Of a stretch of 8,925 bases of DNA, positions 1-6,469 are shown one piece after another. A program made the translations under genes and the position numbers. The stretch's first letter is position 1; each line of letters begins with the position of its first letter. The notes beneath the pieces were generated by a model. The model was not told the origin of the DNA, ran no database searches, and saw only the letters and a list, made by a program, of their open reading frames with translations. Location: contig URYV01000062.1 in NCBI GenBank assembly GCA_900552285.1, positions 1 to 8,925 of the forward strand, given 5' to 3'. The stretch is from an uncultured Oscillospiraceae bacterium (GTDB lineage: Bacteria > Bacillota > Clostridia > Oscillospirales > Acutalibacteraceae).

Positions 1-1328
1 GCCGGCAATGCGGCGGCAAACCGTATAAAGGCATCGGTACGAATTATATAACCTCCTTCACTTCGGCCGTGAAGCAGCTCACCTCCGTTTCCGACGGCAC
101 CAATGCGGTCAACATGGAAATCGTTCCCGGCGACGGCTTTTATTCTCTCCTTTCGTCATCGGGCTACAGCCTTCCCGAAAACCTGAGCATAAAGGCAAAC
201 ACCGTGCAAAGCGACGACGGAATTCATTTCAAGGCCGCCCTCACCGACGGGGTTAATTCGATGCTTTCGGCCGACGTTATTGCCGATAAAAAGAGCGGAA
301 AGACCTTTGTTTCGGTTCCCGAGCTTTCAAGCAAGGTTCTCGAGATCGACCCCGACAGCTCGGCCGATTCGGATCCGGTAAACAAGGCCGAAATTTCCGA
401 ACAGGAGCTTTTGGCGGTTTTCACCGACCCCGACGCGGTGGAAAAGCTTTTGACCGATTATTACGGCATTTTTGTCGACGGAATGAGCGACGTTGAAAAG
501 GATAATGAGTCGGTTTCGGTGGGCGGCGTGACAAGGGATTGCACCGTTCTGACCGCTGTTGTTTCCGAAAAGGAAATAACCGACATCGCGGTAAAAATCC
601 TCGAAAAGGCCAAAAACGACGACAAGGCCGAAAGAATAGCAAGGCTTTTTGACATCGTGTCAAGCGACGACGACTATGCCGCGGCCGTCGACAAGGCAAT
701 TGCCGAGCTTGAGGATTCCGACCCGTCAAACGACGAGGCATTCACCTTTAAGCTCTACACCGCCGACGGCAAAAACGCCTGCGGAGCCGAGTTCATCGCC
801 GACGGCGACTCGGTCAGATATATGGCGGCGAACGACGGAGCAAATTGGGGCTATGAATTTGCCGGCTATTCGGACGGCGAGCAAATTTTTGCGCTGCTCG
901 GAAACGGCACGGTAAACGGCGGCCGTTCGAGCGGCAACTTCTCTGTGAATATACAGAACAAGGAAGTCATGGCAATTGCCCTCGAGGATGTTACGGTAAA
1001 TGACGGAGATTTTAACGGCAGCCTGACATTTTCTGCGGGGGCCGACATTGCCTCGGTTTTCGGCAGTTCGGTCGACCGTGCGTCCTTAAGCCTTATTAAG
1101 ACCATTTCTTTCAAACTCACCGCTCAGGGCAACGGAATCGAGATGTCGGCTTCGGTGGCGGGCATGGATTTATTCACGGCAAAGGGTATCGAAAACGACC
1201 AGGGAGCTCCCTTTGAAATTCCCGAAAAGGGAGATACCACAGATTATGAGGAGTGGACCTCCTCCTTTGACGAATATGCTCTCCTTTCGATTTTGATGAA
1301 GCTGGGCGCCGTGGACTTCGGCGGCTGA
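1..1328 (+). CDS. Asp-rich protein of unknown function, 5' end cut by window edge
   Basis: I do not recognise this family. The reading frame is open from base 3 to the TGA at 1326-1328, giving 441 visible residues. No stop lies before the GTG at base 69, and no ribosome binding site precedes that GTG, so the true start is almost certainly left of the window. The visible part is strongly acidic, with Asp-rich stretches such as DPDSSADSDP and SSDDDY. It is rich in Ser, Gly and Ala, has no obvious membrane helix, and alternates short beta-like segments with one charged helical section (about bases 540-740). The C-terminal third has a repetitive beta-sheet feel. Composition suggests an exported or surface-anchored protein whose signal or lipobox would lie in the missing N-terminus; that is inference. 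The gene is convergent with the ylmH-like gene and ends just before a strong terminator. I am confident it is a gene but assign no function. Confidence 0.85.
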   Translation, partial: RQCGGKPYKGIGTNYITSFTSAVKQLTSVSDGTNAVNMEIVPGDGFYSLLSSSGYSLPENLSIKANTVQSDDGIHFKAALTDGVNSMLSADVIADKKSGKTFVSVPELSSKVLEIDPDSSADSDPVNKAEISEQELLAVFTDPDAVEKLLTDYYGIFVDGMSDVEKDNESVSVGGVTRDCTVLTAVVSEKEITDIAVKILEKAKNDDKAERIARLFDIVSSDDDYAAAVDKAIAELEDSDPSNDEAFTFKLYTADGKNACGAEFIADGDSVRYMAANDGANWGYEFAGYSDGEQIFALLGNGTVNGGRSSGNFSVNIQNKEVMAIALEDVTVNDGDFNGSLTFSAGADIASVFGSSVDRASLSLIKTISFKLTAQGNGIEMSASVAGMDLFTAKGIENDQGAPFEIPEKGDTTDYEEWTSSFDEYALLSILMKLGAVDFGG

Positions 1329-1335
1329 CAAAAAT

Positions 1336-1382
1336 AAAAACAGGAGCGGATTTCGGGGTTTCCCGTGTCCGCTCCTGTTTTT
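1336..1382. terminator. Bidirectional intrinsic terminator between convergent genes
   Basis: The arms AAAAACAGGAGCGGA (1336-1350) and TCCGCTCCTGTTTTT (1368-1382) are perfect reverse complements. The loop holds a small inner CGGG/CCCG helix. A T-run follows the stem on the plus strand, and the A-run on the other side reads as T-rich on the minus strand. The hairpin can therefore end transcripts from the left-edge gene (stop at 1328) and from the ylmH-like gene (last base 1394). Both stop codons lie within about 12 nt of it. Confidence 0.9.
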
Positions 1383-1393
1383 TATGCAAATTT

Positions 1394-2113
1394 TTAAATT
1401 TCCGCCGTGCAGCGCAGCCTGTCCTTTTTGGTCTTTCGAACGTCGACAAGCTTGAACCGCCCGAAGCCCCGAACCGAAATCGGCTCGTTTATGGGTATTT
1501 CCTTTGAAGGGGAGGTCACCATGCGCCCCGAAACAAAAACCTTTTGCGCCGCAATAAGCCCCGCCGCCTCGCTCCTCGACAGCCTGTAAACGGCGGCGAT
1601 AACGGCGTCGGCGCGAAGGGAGGAGGTGAAAACCGTTTTCTGCTCCGGCTCTCTTTCCGACGTAAAATCTTCTCCGTCAAAAAGGGAACAGACCACCGAC
1701 GTCCTGCCGACGCTTGTGAGGTTTTCGACGATAAAATCCGCCACCTTTTTAAGGCAAACGACCGTCCCGTCCTTTTCGCCGACGATAATGTCCCCGAGCG
1801 TTTCCCGCCGAAGTCCCAGCCCCATAAGGGAGCCGAGAATGTCCCGATGAGACATGGCGGCCGCAAATTTTTTGTTTTTGGGAGCGATTTTCACAAAGCA
1901 AAGGGGAGGGCTGTCCCCGCAAAAGCAGGCCACCTTGCGCTCGGCCCCGTCATATCCGCCCAAAAGATGCGCGTCCCGTAATTTCATCGACCAAAAAATA
2001 TCCTGGCCGTAGAGGTCGAGAAAGTCGGAATAGAGGGCAAAGCCGCCCTGCCGCGACCGATTATCCAGCTCGCAAAGCCGCTTTTTAAGCAGCGCCGCTT
2101 CCTTTTCGTCCAT
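1394..2113 (-). CDS. ylmH: YlmH-type S4-domain RNA-binding protein
   Basis: 239 residues, close to the roughly 250-260 usual for YlmH. Residues 87-111 carry the family signature (MSHRDILGSLMGLGLRRETL, then GDIIV), which in relatives reads roughly HRDxLGxLMxLGxxRxxxGDI. The C-terminal third (about 165-225) is an S4 RNA-binding domain, with LRADAVIAAVYRLSR, then KVFVSGRMV (191-199) and the closing ISVRGFGRFKL (212-222). YlmH proteins bind ribosomal RNA. In Bacillus subtilis YlmH is a relative of RqcP/Hsp15 and has been linked to rescue of obstructed 50S subunits and, by its usual gene order, to cell division. Here it does not sit beside divIVA or ylmG within the window but follows a spoIID-like gene on the same strand, with its own promoter. 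The ATG at 2113 is preceded by a modest GGGAAG Shine-Dalgarno. I am sure of the family; the role in this organism is by analogy. Confidence 0.9.
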   Translation of the reverse strand: MDEKEAALLKKRLCELDNRSRQGGFALYSDFLDLYGQDIFWSMKLRDAHLLGGYDGAERKVACFCGDSPPLCFVKIAPKNKKFAAAMSHRDILGSLMGLGLRRETLGDIIVGEKDGTVVCLKKVADFIVENLTSVGRTSVVCSLFDGEDFTSEREPEQKTVFTSSLRADAVIAAVYRLSRSEAAGLIAAQKVFVSGRMVTSPSKEIPINEPISVRGFGRFKLVDVRKTKKDRLRCTAEI

Positions 2114-2142
2114 TTTTTCACTTCCCGATATTTTCTATGTTT

Positions 2143-2171
2143 ATTAAAATGCAAAACGTCGATTTTGTCAA
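2143..2171 (-). promoter_or_regulatory. SigA-type promoter of the ylmH-like gene
   Basis: On the minus strand a perfect -35 TTGACA (2171-2166) is followed after exactly 17 nt by TTTAAT (2148-2143), five of six matches to the consensus -10. Transcription would start near 2136, leaving a leader of about 23 nt before the ATG at 2113. The -35 box contains the TGA stop codon (2170-2168) of the upstream spoIID-like gene. The S4-domain gene can thus be expressed independently of that gene, although read-through from it is also possible because no terminator separates them. Confidence 0.8.
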
Positions 2172-3130
2172 CCGACAATTTGACAGCCGGGGTAATAGTG
2201 AAGCAAAATTTCCTTGAAATCGTCGCCGTTTTTTGCCATGGACACCGCCCCCGCCTGGCTCATGCCCACAAGGTGGCCGTAGCCCCGAACCACAAATCTC
2301 ACCTCGGTTTTGCCGTCGTCAACCTCGATGTCGAAATTTGCCGACCGAAGCTTAAAGGCCTCTCTTATCTCCTTGCCCGAAAAGTCACGGGAAAAAAGGT
2401 TCATGGTTTTGACCGTTCCGCTGTCGGAGCAGTCCTTGCCGCCGTAGAAATCCTCCGAAAATTCAAGGGTACCGCCGCAAAGGCCGTTTAAACGGTTGAA
2501 AAATTCCTCAAAAGAGACGGTGCTTTCGGTGCAGTAGTCGGGCTCGAGCAGGTCGGAGGCGCTTTGCACCGGCACAAGATAGGGCAGAGCCGTGCCGAAA
2601 ACCGTTTCGGCCGAGTCGGTTCGCCCCGCCGAAATGCCGTGATAGAGCGTCAGGGCGCATTCGCCCTCAAAGGAAAGGTATACCCCAACCGTTTGCTCCA
2701 AAACGCGGTTTAGCTTTTTTGTATATTCATCGGCCTTTTGACCCCATTTTTTTACGGCTTCCTCCTTTGGAATATAGCCCTGATCTTTGGAGGAATCGGC
2801 GTATAAATCGGCGCCGCAAAGGTCGGCGGGCGGGTTTTTCCTGCGCTCGGAAGCCTTATATTTCGCAAAGGAAAAGGCGGCGACGGCCTGTGCCTTTAAG
2901 GCCTCATCCGGGCTTTCGGGGGACATTTCGGCGCAAAGCACACCGAATAAATATTCCTTTGCCAATAATATTTTTACATTTCCGTCGGGGCAGAGAACCG
3001 AAAAGGAAGCCTCTCCCGAAAGTCCCGATAAGCCGCCGCCCTTTTGTCCCTTGCCCTTTAGGTTTATGGAGGGAATAAGGCCGATAAGGGCGAAAAATAC
3101 CGCAAAAAATATTAAATATGCCTTTTTCAT
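2168..3130 (-). CDS. spoIID: SpoIID/LytB-family peptidoglycan lytic transglycosylase
   Basis: 320 residues, near the usual length of SpoIID. Residues 4-20 form an N-terminal membrane segment after MKKA, so the enzyme is probably membrane-tethered with its catalytic domain outside the mother-cell membrane. Family motifs appear in order: YLFGVLCAEMSPE (60-72), whose Glu68 matches the catalytic glutamate of SpoIID; EALKAQAVAA (76-85); LYHGISAGRTDSAETVFG (162-179); and RGYGHLVGMSQAGA (282-295), then ILLHYYPG (308-315). SpoIID cleaves glycan strands stripped of stem peptides by SpoIIP during forespore engulfment. The usual GHGVGMSQ motif reads GHLVGMSQ here. The ATG at 3130 has a good AAGGAG site five bases upstream. 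I saw no convincing SigE promoter in the 81-nt divergent region. A vegetative LytB-like amidase enhancer or a SpoIID paralogue remains possible, so the family is firmer than the gene symbol. Confidence 0.85.
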   Translation of the reverse strand: MKKAYLIFFAVFFALIGLIPSINLKGKGQKGGGLSGLSGEASFSVLCPDGNVKILLAKEYLFGVLCAEMSPESPDEALKAQAVAAFSFAKYKASERRKNPPADLCGADLYADSSKDQGYIPKEEAVKKWGQKADEYTKKLNRVLEQTVGVYLSFEGECALTLYHGISAGRTDSAETVFGTALPYLVPVQSASDLLEPDYCTESTVSFEEFFNRLNGLCGGTLEFSEDFYGGKDCSDSGTVKTMNLFSRDFSGKEIREAFKLRSANFDIEVDDGKTEVRFVVRGYGHLVGMSQAGAVSMAKNGDDFKEILLHYYPGCQIVG

Positions 3131-3142
3131 GTACTCTCCTTA

Positions 3143-3171
3143 TTGACTTGAAAGTCCTTTTGTAGTAAAAT
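3143..3171 (+). promoter_or_regulatory. SigA-type promoter of the citrate synthase unit
   Basis: TTGACT (3143-3148, five of six consensus bases) and TAAAAT (3166-3171, five of six) are separated by exactly 17 nt, which predicts a start near 3178 and a leader of about 33 nt. A short inverted repeat, GACTT-GA-AAGTC (3145-3156), overlaps the -35 box and could be an operator half-site pair, but its 5-nt arms are too short to assert this. The region is shared with the divergent spoIID-like gene, for which only a weak minus-strand candidate (TTGTTT, 17 nt, TACAAA) is visible. Confidence 0.75.
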
Positions 3172-3211
3172 AAATATTCAAAAACAAACACAATTGAAAG
3201 GGAGGACATCT

Positions 3212-4576
3212 ATGCCTCAGTATGAATCAAAAATCTCAATGCGCTCACTTTCAAATTTATGTGAAGAGTATAAGAAAAATAACTATATAAGCCCCGACGA
3301 TTATAAGACCTATGACGTCAAAAGAGGGCTTCGCAATGCCGACGGCTCGGGCGTTGTGGCGGGTCTGACCCGCATATGCAACGTCCACGGATATTATTTT
3401 TCCGACGGGGCGCGTATTCCCGACAAGGGCAAGCTTACCTATCGCGGAATCGACGTTGCCGAGATTATCGAGGGCTGCACCGCCGCAGGCCATTTTGGCT
3501 TTGAGGAGGTTGCCTGGCTGCTGCTTTTCGGCGAGCTGCCCACAAGGGAAAAGCTTGACGGATTCAGAGAAATCCTCGGCGAATGCAGAGAGCTGCCCGA
3601 ATATTTTGCCGAGGACATGATAATAAAGGCGCCCTCTCCCAACGTCATGAACAAGCTTGCCCGCTCGGTGCTGGCTCTTTATTCCTATGACATGAACCCC
3701 GACAACACCTCCATAACAAACATAATACGCCAGTCCATCGAGCTCATCGCCCGAATCCCCACCATTATGGTCTATGCTTATCAGGTCAAGAGACGTCAGT
3801 ATGACCACAAGAGCATGTATTTCCACCCCATCGACAAGTCTCACTCCACCTCCGAATTTATTCTGTCCTCCATGCGTGCCGACAGAAAATTCACCGCAGA
3901 GGAGGCACGCCTGCTCGACACCTGCCTCATTCTCCACGCCGAGCACGGCGGCGGAAACAACTCCTCCTTTGCCTGCCGAGTGCTGTCAAGCTCGGGAACC
4001 GACACCTATTCGGCCATTGCCGCCGCAATCGGTTCGCTTAAGGGTCCCCGCCACGGCGGCGCCAACATCAAGACCATGGAGATGCTGAGCCACATAAAGG
4101 AAAACGTCAAGGATTATAAGGACGACGAGGAGATAGCCGCCTTTTTGACCAAGCTTATCCGCAAGGAGGCGGGGGACAGGAGCGGGCTTATCTACGGCAT
4201 GGGTCACGCAATCTACACCATTTCCGACCCCCGCGCCACCATTCTCCGCGACAACGCCGACAAGCTTGCCCACGAAAAGGGCTTCGGCGAGGATTTCGAC
4301 CTGCTCCGCGCCGTCGAGCGGCTCACCCCCGGCATTTTCCTTAAGGAAAAGGGCGTCGACAAGCCCATGTGCGCCAACGTCGACCTTTATTCCGGCCTTG
4401 TCTACCGCACCCTCGGCGTTTCCGACGATTTGTTCACCCCGCTTTTTGCCGTCGCCCGTATTGCCGGTTGGTCGGCTCACAGAGTGGAGGAATTCATCTC
4501 GGGCGGAAAAATCATCCGTCCCGCCTACCGCGCAGTTTATGAAAAAGAAAAGTATATTCCCATAAACGATAGATAA
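3212..4576 (+). CDS. Citrate synthase (Si type, citrate/2-methylcitrate synthase family)
   Basis: 454 residues from the ATG at 3212. This start is chosen because AAAGGGAGG (3197-3205) lies six bases upstream; an in-frame TTG at 3194 lacks such a site. The enzyme condenses acetyl-CoA with oxaloacetate to citrate. The catalytic triad maps to His281 (GPRHGGAN), His332 (GMGHAIY) and Asp391 (NVDLYSG), equivalent to His264, His305 and Asp362 of E. coli GltA. Supporting ligand residues are Arg341 (SDPRA), Arg416 (ARIAGW) and Arg436 (IIRPAY), and LILHAEHGGGNNSS (239-252) matches the usual LHADHxxNxSS region. The common GHRVY reads GHAIY, so the residue after the active-site His-Arg position differs from GltA. 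The N-terminal extension of about 50 residues fits the longer clostridial form. In an anaerobe it probably supplies 2-oxoglutarate for glutamate. It leads a three-gene unit. 2-Methylcitrate synthase activity cannot be excluded from sequence. Confidence 0.95.
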   Translation: MPQYESKISMRSLSNLCEEYKKNNYISPDDYKTYDVKRGLRNADGSGVVAGLTRICNVHGYYFSDGARIPDKGKLTYRGIDVAEIIEGCTAAGHFGFEEVAWLLLFGELPTREKLDGFREILGECRELPEYFAEDMIIKAPSPNVMNKLARSVLALYSYDMNPDNTSITNIIRQSIELIARIPTIMVYAYQVKRRQYDHKSMYFHPIDKSHSTSEFILSSMRADRKFTAEEARLLDTCLILHAEHGGGNNSSFACRVLSSSGTDTYSAIAAAIGSLKGPRHGGANIKTMEMLSHIKENVKDYKDDEEIAAFLTKLIRKEAGDRSGLIYGMGHAIYTISDPRATILRDNADKLAHEKGFGEDFDLLRAVERLTPGIFLKEKGVDKPMCANVDLYSGLVYRTLGVSDDLFTPLFAVARIAGWSAHRVEEFISGGKIIRPAYRAVYEKEKYIPINDR

Positions 4577-4590
4577 AAGGAGCCTTTTTT

Positions 4591-5796
4591 ATGAAAAGAA
4601 GAACCCTTGTCTCGATTTTCGCCGCCCTTATTCCCGTTGCGGCCGTGCTCCGCATTGTCGAAATGCTCAAATGTATCGACCCCCAAAACGGATTTTTCTA
4701 CTCGGCCTCCTCGGGCGACAGCTTTTTGACGCTGCTGCTTTCCAAGGACTCGGCAACGGGTAAGGAGGTTTGGCTGTCGGCGGGGGACGTCATGTATATA
4801 AGCATGGCCTTTGTCGCCGTCGCCGCCCTGCTCGCCTTTGTGTTTTCTTTCCTCGCAAAGGACAGAAAGACCCTTTACCTCCCGCCCAAAAACGGCCTTT
4901 TGCTTGGGATTTTCTCGGTGCTGACAGGTATAGGTCTTTTTGCCGACATTGCCATTAAAATCAAGAGCGACGTGCTGGATTATATCACCCTCTACGGCAA
5001 GGCCGAGAACACGACGATTATTTATCTTCTCGCCCTGTTCGGCGCGGCTGCGGCGGTTTGCTTTGTTATTCAGGGAATAGGCTTCGTCAGGGGAAACGGC
5101 CCCTCGGCCGCTGTTTACGCCTTTATTTCGGTGTGGTCGATTTTCCGCCTGTTTGTGCGCTATACCCTCGAGTTCAACGGCAAGGCGCTCATTTCCGAAA
5201 ACGTGCTCGACATTTTCGCTTTGTGTTCGGTTATGATGACGCTGCTTTACCTTGCCCATGTTTACTACCGCGTGGGCGTTAAAAAGAGCACGGGAAAGCT
5301 CTTTGCCTTCGGCCTTTGCGCCGCCTTTTTCTCGGTGGTTTCGTCGGTTCCGAGAATTTTCCTCGGGCTGACCGGACGCACCGAGCTGCTCAGTCATTCG
5401 TCCTCCATGGGATACTGCAACCTCTTTTTCGGGATATTCGTTATGGTTCTTCTTTTTGCCATGTCTGGCAAGGACAGCATCGGCCCCGATTTTGACGAGG
5501 AGGAGGCCGACGCCGAGCCGGAATATGTCCCCATGGTTTCGGAAAATCGGAAAATTCTCCCCGCCGAGGAGACCCAGATTTACGGAATTCCCGTTAAGGA
5601 CGTGACCTCGGGTAAAGCTTTCGAAACTCAAAAATCAAACCCCGTTTCAAGCGAAACGCAAGTCCCCGCCGAGCCTTCGAAGACGGCGCAAAAGGCGCCC
5701 GAGCAGCCGCAGGAGGAAAAGGCTGCCGAGCACGACCCCTTCGCCGATTTTTCGGTGGAAAACATCATGGCCGAAATCGAGAAAAGAGGAGAATGA
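4591..5796 (+). CDS. Multi-spanning membrane protein of unknown function with acidic C-terminal tail
   Basis: 401 residues; I do not recognise the family. Hydrophobic stretches near residues 5-25, 67-89, 103-122, 142-165, 172-190, 204-226, 236-258 and 273-291 suggest about eight membrane helices. The rest (292-401) is a hydrophilic tail. It begins with an acidic run (DFDEEEADAEPE), continues with a Pro-, Gln- and Lys-rich linker, and ends in DPFADFSVENIMAEIEKRGE (382-401), which could form a short amphipathic helix. An even helix count puts both termini on the same side, probably the cytoplasm given the basic MKRR start. AAGGAG (4577-4582) lies eight bases before the ATG, immediately after the citrate synthase stop. 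The SGNH hydrolase gene starts three bases beyond its stop, so the three genes are probably co-transcribed. I see no transporter, kinase or acyltransferase signature. Linkage to citrate synthase may be functional or accidental. Confidence 0.85.
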   Translation: MKRRTLVSIFAALIPVAAVLRIVEMLKCIDPQNGFFYSASSGDSFLTLLLSKDSATGKEVWLSAGDVMYISMAFVAVAALLAFVFSFLAKDRKTLYLPPKNGLLLGIFSVLTGIGLFADIAIKIKSDVLDYITLYGKAENTTIIYLLALFGAAAAVCFVIQGIGFVRGNGPSAAVYAFISVWSIFRLFVRYTLEFNGKALISENVLDIFALCSVMMTLLYLAHVYYRVGVKKSTGKLFAFGLCAAFFSVVSSVPRIFLGLTGRTELLSHSSSMGYCNLFFGIFVMVLLFAMSGKDSIGPDFDEEEADAEPEYVPMVSENRKILPAEETQIYGIPVKDVTSGKAFETQKSNPVSSETQVPAEPSKTAQKAPEQPQEEKAAEHDPFADFSVENIMAEIEKRGE

Positions 5797-5799
5797 CCG

Positions 5800-6345
5800 T
5801 TGAAAAGGGTAATGCTTGTGGGCGATTCCATCCGCATGAACTACTGTCCCGTGGTTTATATGAAGCTGTCGGGGCTGTGCGAGGTGGTCTATCCCGAGGA
5901 AAACAGCCGCTTTGCAAAATACACCCTTTGCGAATTCGGGCACTGGGTGGAGCAGTTCGGCAACCCCGACATCATCCATTGGAACAACGGTTTGTGGGAC
6001 GTTTTCCGCTATGACGGGGAGCACATTCTCACCCCCCTTGACGATTATCTTGCCGACATGAAGCGGGTCTATGCCCGCATGAAAGCCACCGGAGCAAAAA
6101 TTATTTTCGCCACCTCCACCCCCACGTCCCCTTATGACGGCGACCGCCGCCAGGAGGACATTGCGGAATACAACAGGGCGATGACCGATTGGCTTTCGGA
6201 CAAAGATGTTGAAATAAACGACCTTTATTCCTTTTTGAAACCCCACGTTTTCGAGTATATTTCCGACGACCGCGTGCATCTTAATAAATACGGCGTCAGG
6301 GAAGTGGGAAATAAGGTGGTAGAGGTTATAAAAAAGTATCTTTGA
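5800..6345 (+). CDS. Small SGNH/GDSL-family hydrolase
   Basis: 181 residues in a single SGNH domain, without signal peptide or membrane helix, so probably cytoplasmic. Block I is VMLVGDSIR with nucleophile Ser10. Block III is HWNNGLWD (60-67), supplying the oxyanion-hole Asn. Block V is DDRVHLNKYG (156-165), with Asp157 and His160 in the DxxH spacing that completes the triad. The conserved block II Gly is probably in EFGHW (45-49). Members deacylate carbohydrates, lipids or other esters; the substrate is unknown here. The TTG at 5800 is chosen because AGAGGAG (5785-5791) lies eight bases upstream, while the next in-frame ATG (5812) is 20 bases from that site and would begin inside the first beta strand. 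The ribosome binding site lies within the membrane protein's last codons and the gap is 3 nt, so translational coupling is likely. No intrinsic terminator follows. Confidence 0.9.
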   Translation: MKRVMLVGDSIRMNYCPVVYMKLSGLCEVVYPEENSRFAKYTLCEFGHWVEQFGNPDIIHWNNGLWDVFRYDGEHILTPLDDYLADMKRVYARMKATGAKIIFATSTPTSPYDGDRRQEDIAEYNRAMTDWLSDKDVEINDLYSFLKPHVFEYISDDRVHLNKYGVREVGNKVVEVIKKYL

Positions 6346-6385
6346 TGTTAAAAATACCGTCAGTTCCGTAGAAAATGCAAATTAA

Positions 6386-6403
6386 CCGTTAATATTTTAA
6401 CAA
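6386..6403. promoter_or_regulatory. Candidate Rex (redox) operator upstream of gap
   Basis: CCGTTAATATTTTAACAA matches the clostridial Rex operator consensus TTGTTAA-N4-TTAACAA at 12 of 14 defined positions. The right half is perfect and the left half differs only in its two outer bases. The site ends 5 nt before the -35 box of the gap promoter. Rex senses NADH/NAD+ and commonly represses fermentation and redox genes. An overlapping small palindrome, ATTAAC-C-GTTAAT (6381-6393), is an alternative reading. The match was found by eye in AT-rich DNA, so chance is a real possibility. Confidence 0.5.
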
Positions 6404-6408
6404 AGGGG

Positions 6409-6437
6409 TTGCATTTTTCGCGCTTCGGTATTAAAAT
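6409..6437 (+). promoter_or_regulatory. SigA-type promoter of gap
   Basis: TTGCAT (6409-6414) and TAAAAT (6432-6437) are separated by exactly 17 nt. The -35 box is only a half match, while the -10 box has five of six bases and is identical to that of the citrate synthase promoter. Transcription would begin near 6444, giving a leader of about 26 nt that holds a perfect AGGAGG (6456-6461) eight bases before the ATG. The strong ribosome binding site fits the high expression expected of GAPDH. Confidence 0.65.
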
Positions 6438-6469
6438 ACAAGTGTAAAACATTTTAGGAGGAATTTAAA

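Noticed and set aside
3145..3156. Inverted repeat GACTT-GA-AAGTC over the -35 box of the citrate synthase promoter as a repressor operator.
   Set aside because: Five-base arms are too short to separate from chance without conservation data, so it is noted only in the promoter entry.
3194..3211. An upstream TTG start that would add six residues to citrate synthase.
   Set aside because: The purine-rich ribosome binding site lies inside this stretch and is correctly spaced for the ATG at 3212; no site precedes the TTG.
3131..3211. A SigE promoter for the spoIID-like gene on the minus strand.
   Set aside because: An ATATT element is present, but no CATACA-like -10 lies at the required spacing. 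Only a weak SigA-like pair could be drawn.
3257..3946. A 229-codon minus-strand open frame opposite citrate synthase.
   Set aside because: It is antisense to a well-conserved enzyme and its Gly/Val-rich composition is what antisense reading of such codons produces.
4537..5631. A 364-codon open frame on the minus strand opposite the membrane protein gene.
   Set aside because: The translation is rich in His, Asn, Arg and Gly without domain signs. It lies wholly antisense to a gene with a good ribosome binding site, membrane helices and operon context. Codon bias on the plus strand (few TTA, CTA and TCA) leaves the antisense frame open.
6346..6401. A possible terminator after the SGNH gene formed by GTTAAAA (6347-6353) and TTTTAAC (6395-6401).
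   Set aside because: The arms are short, entirely AT-rich apart from one pair, about 40 nt apart and lack a T-run, so a stable terminator hairpin is unlikely.
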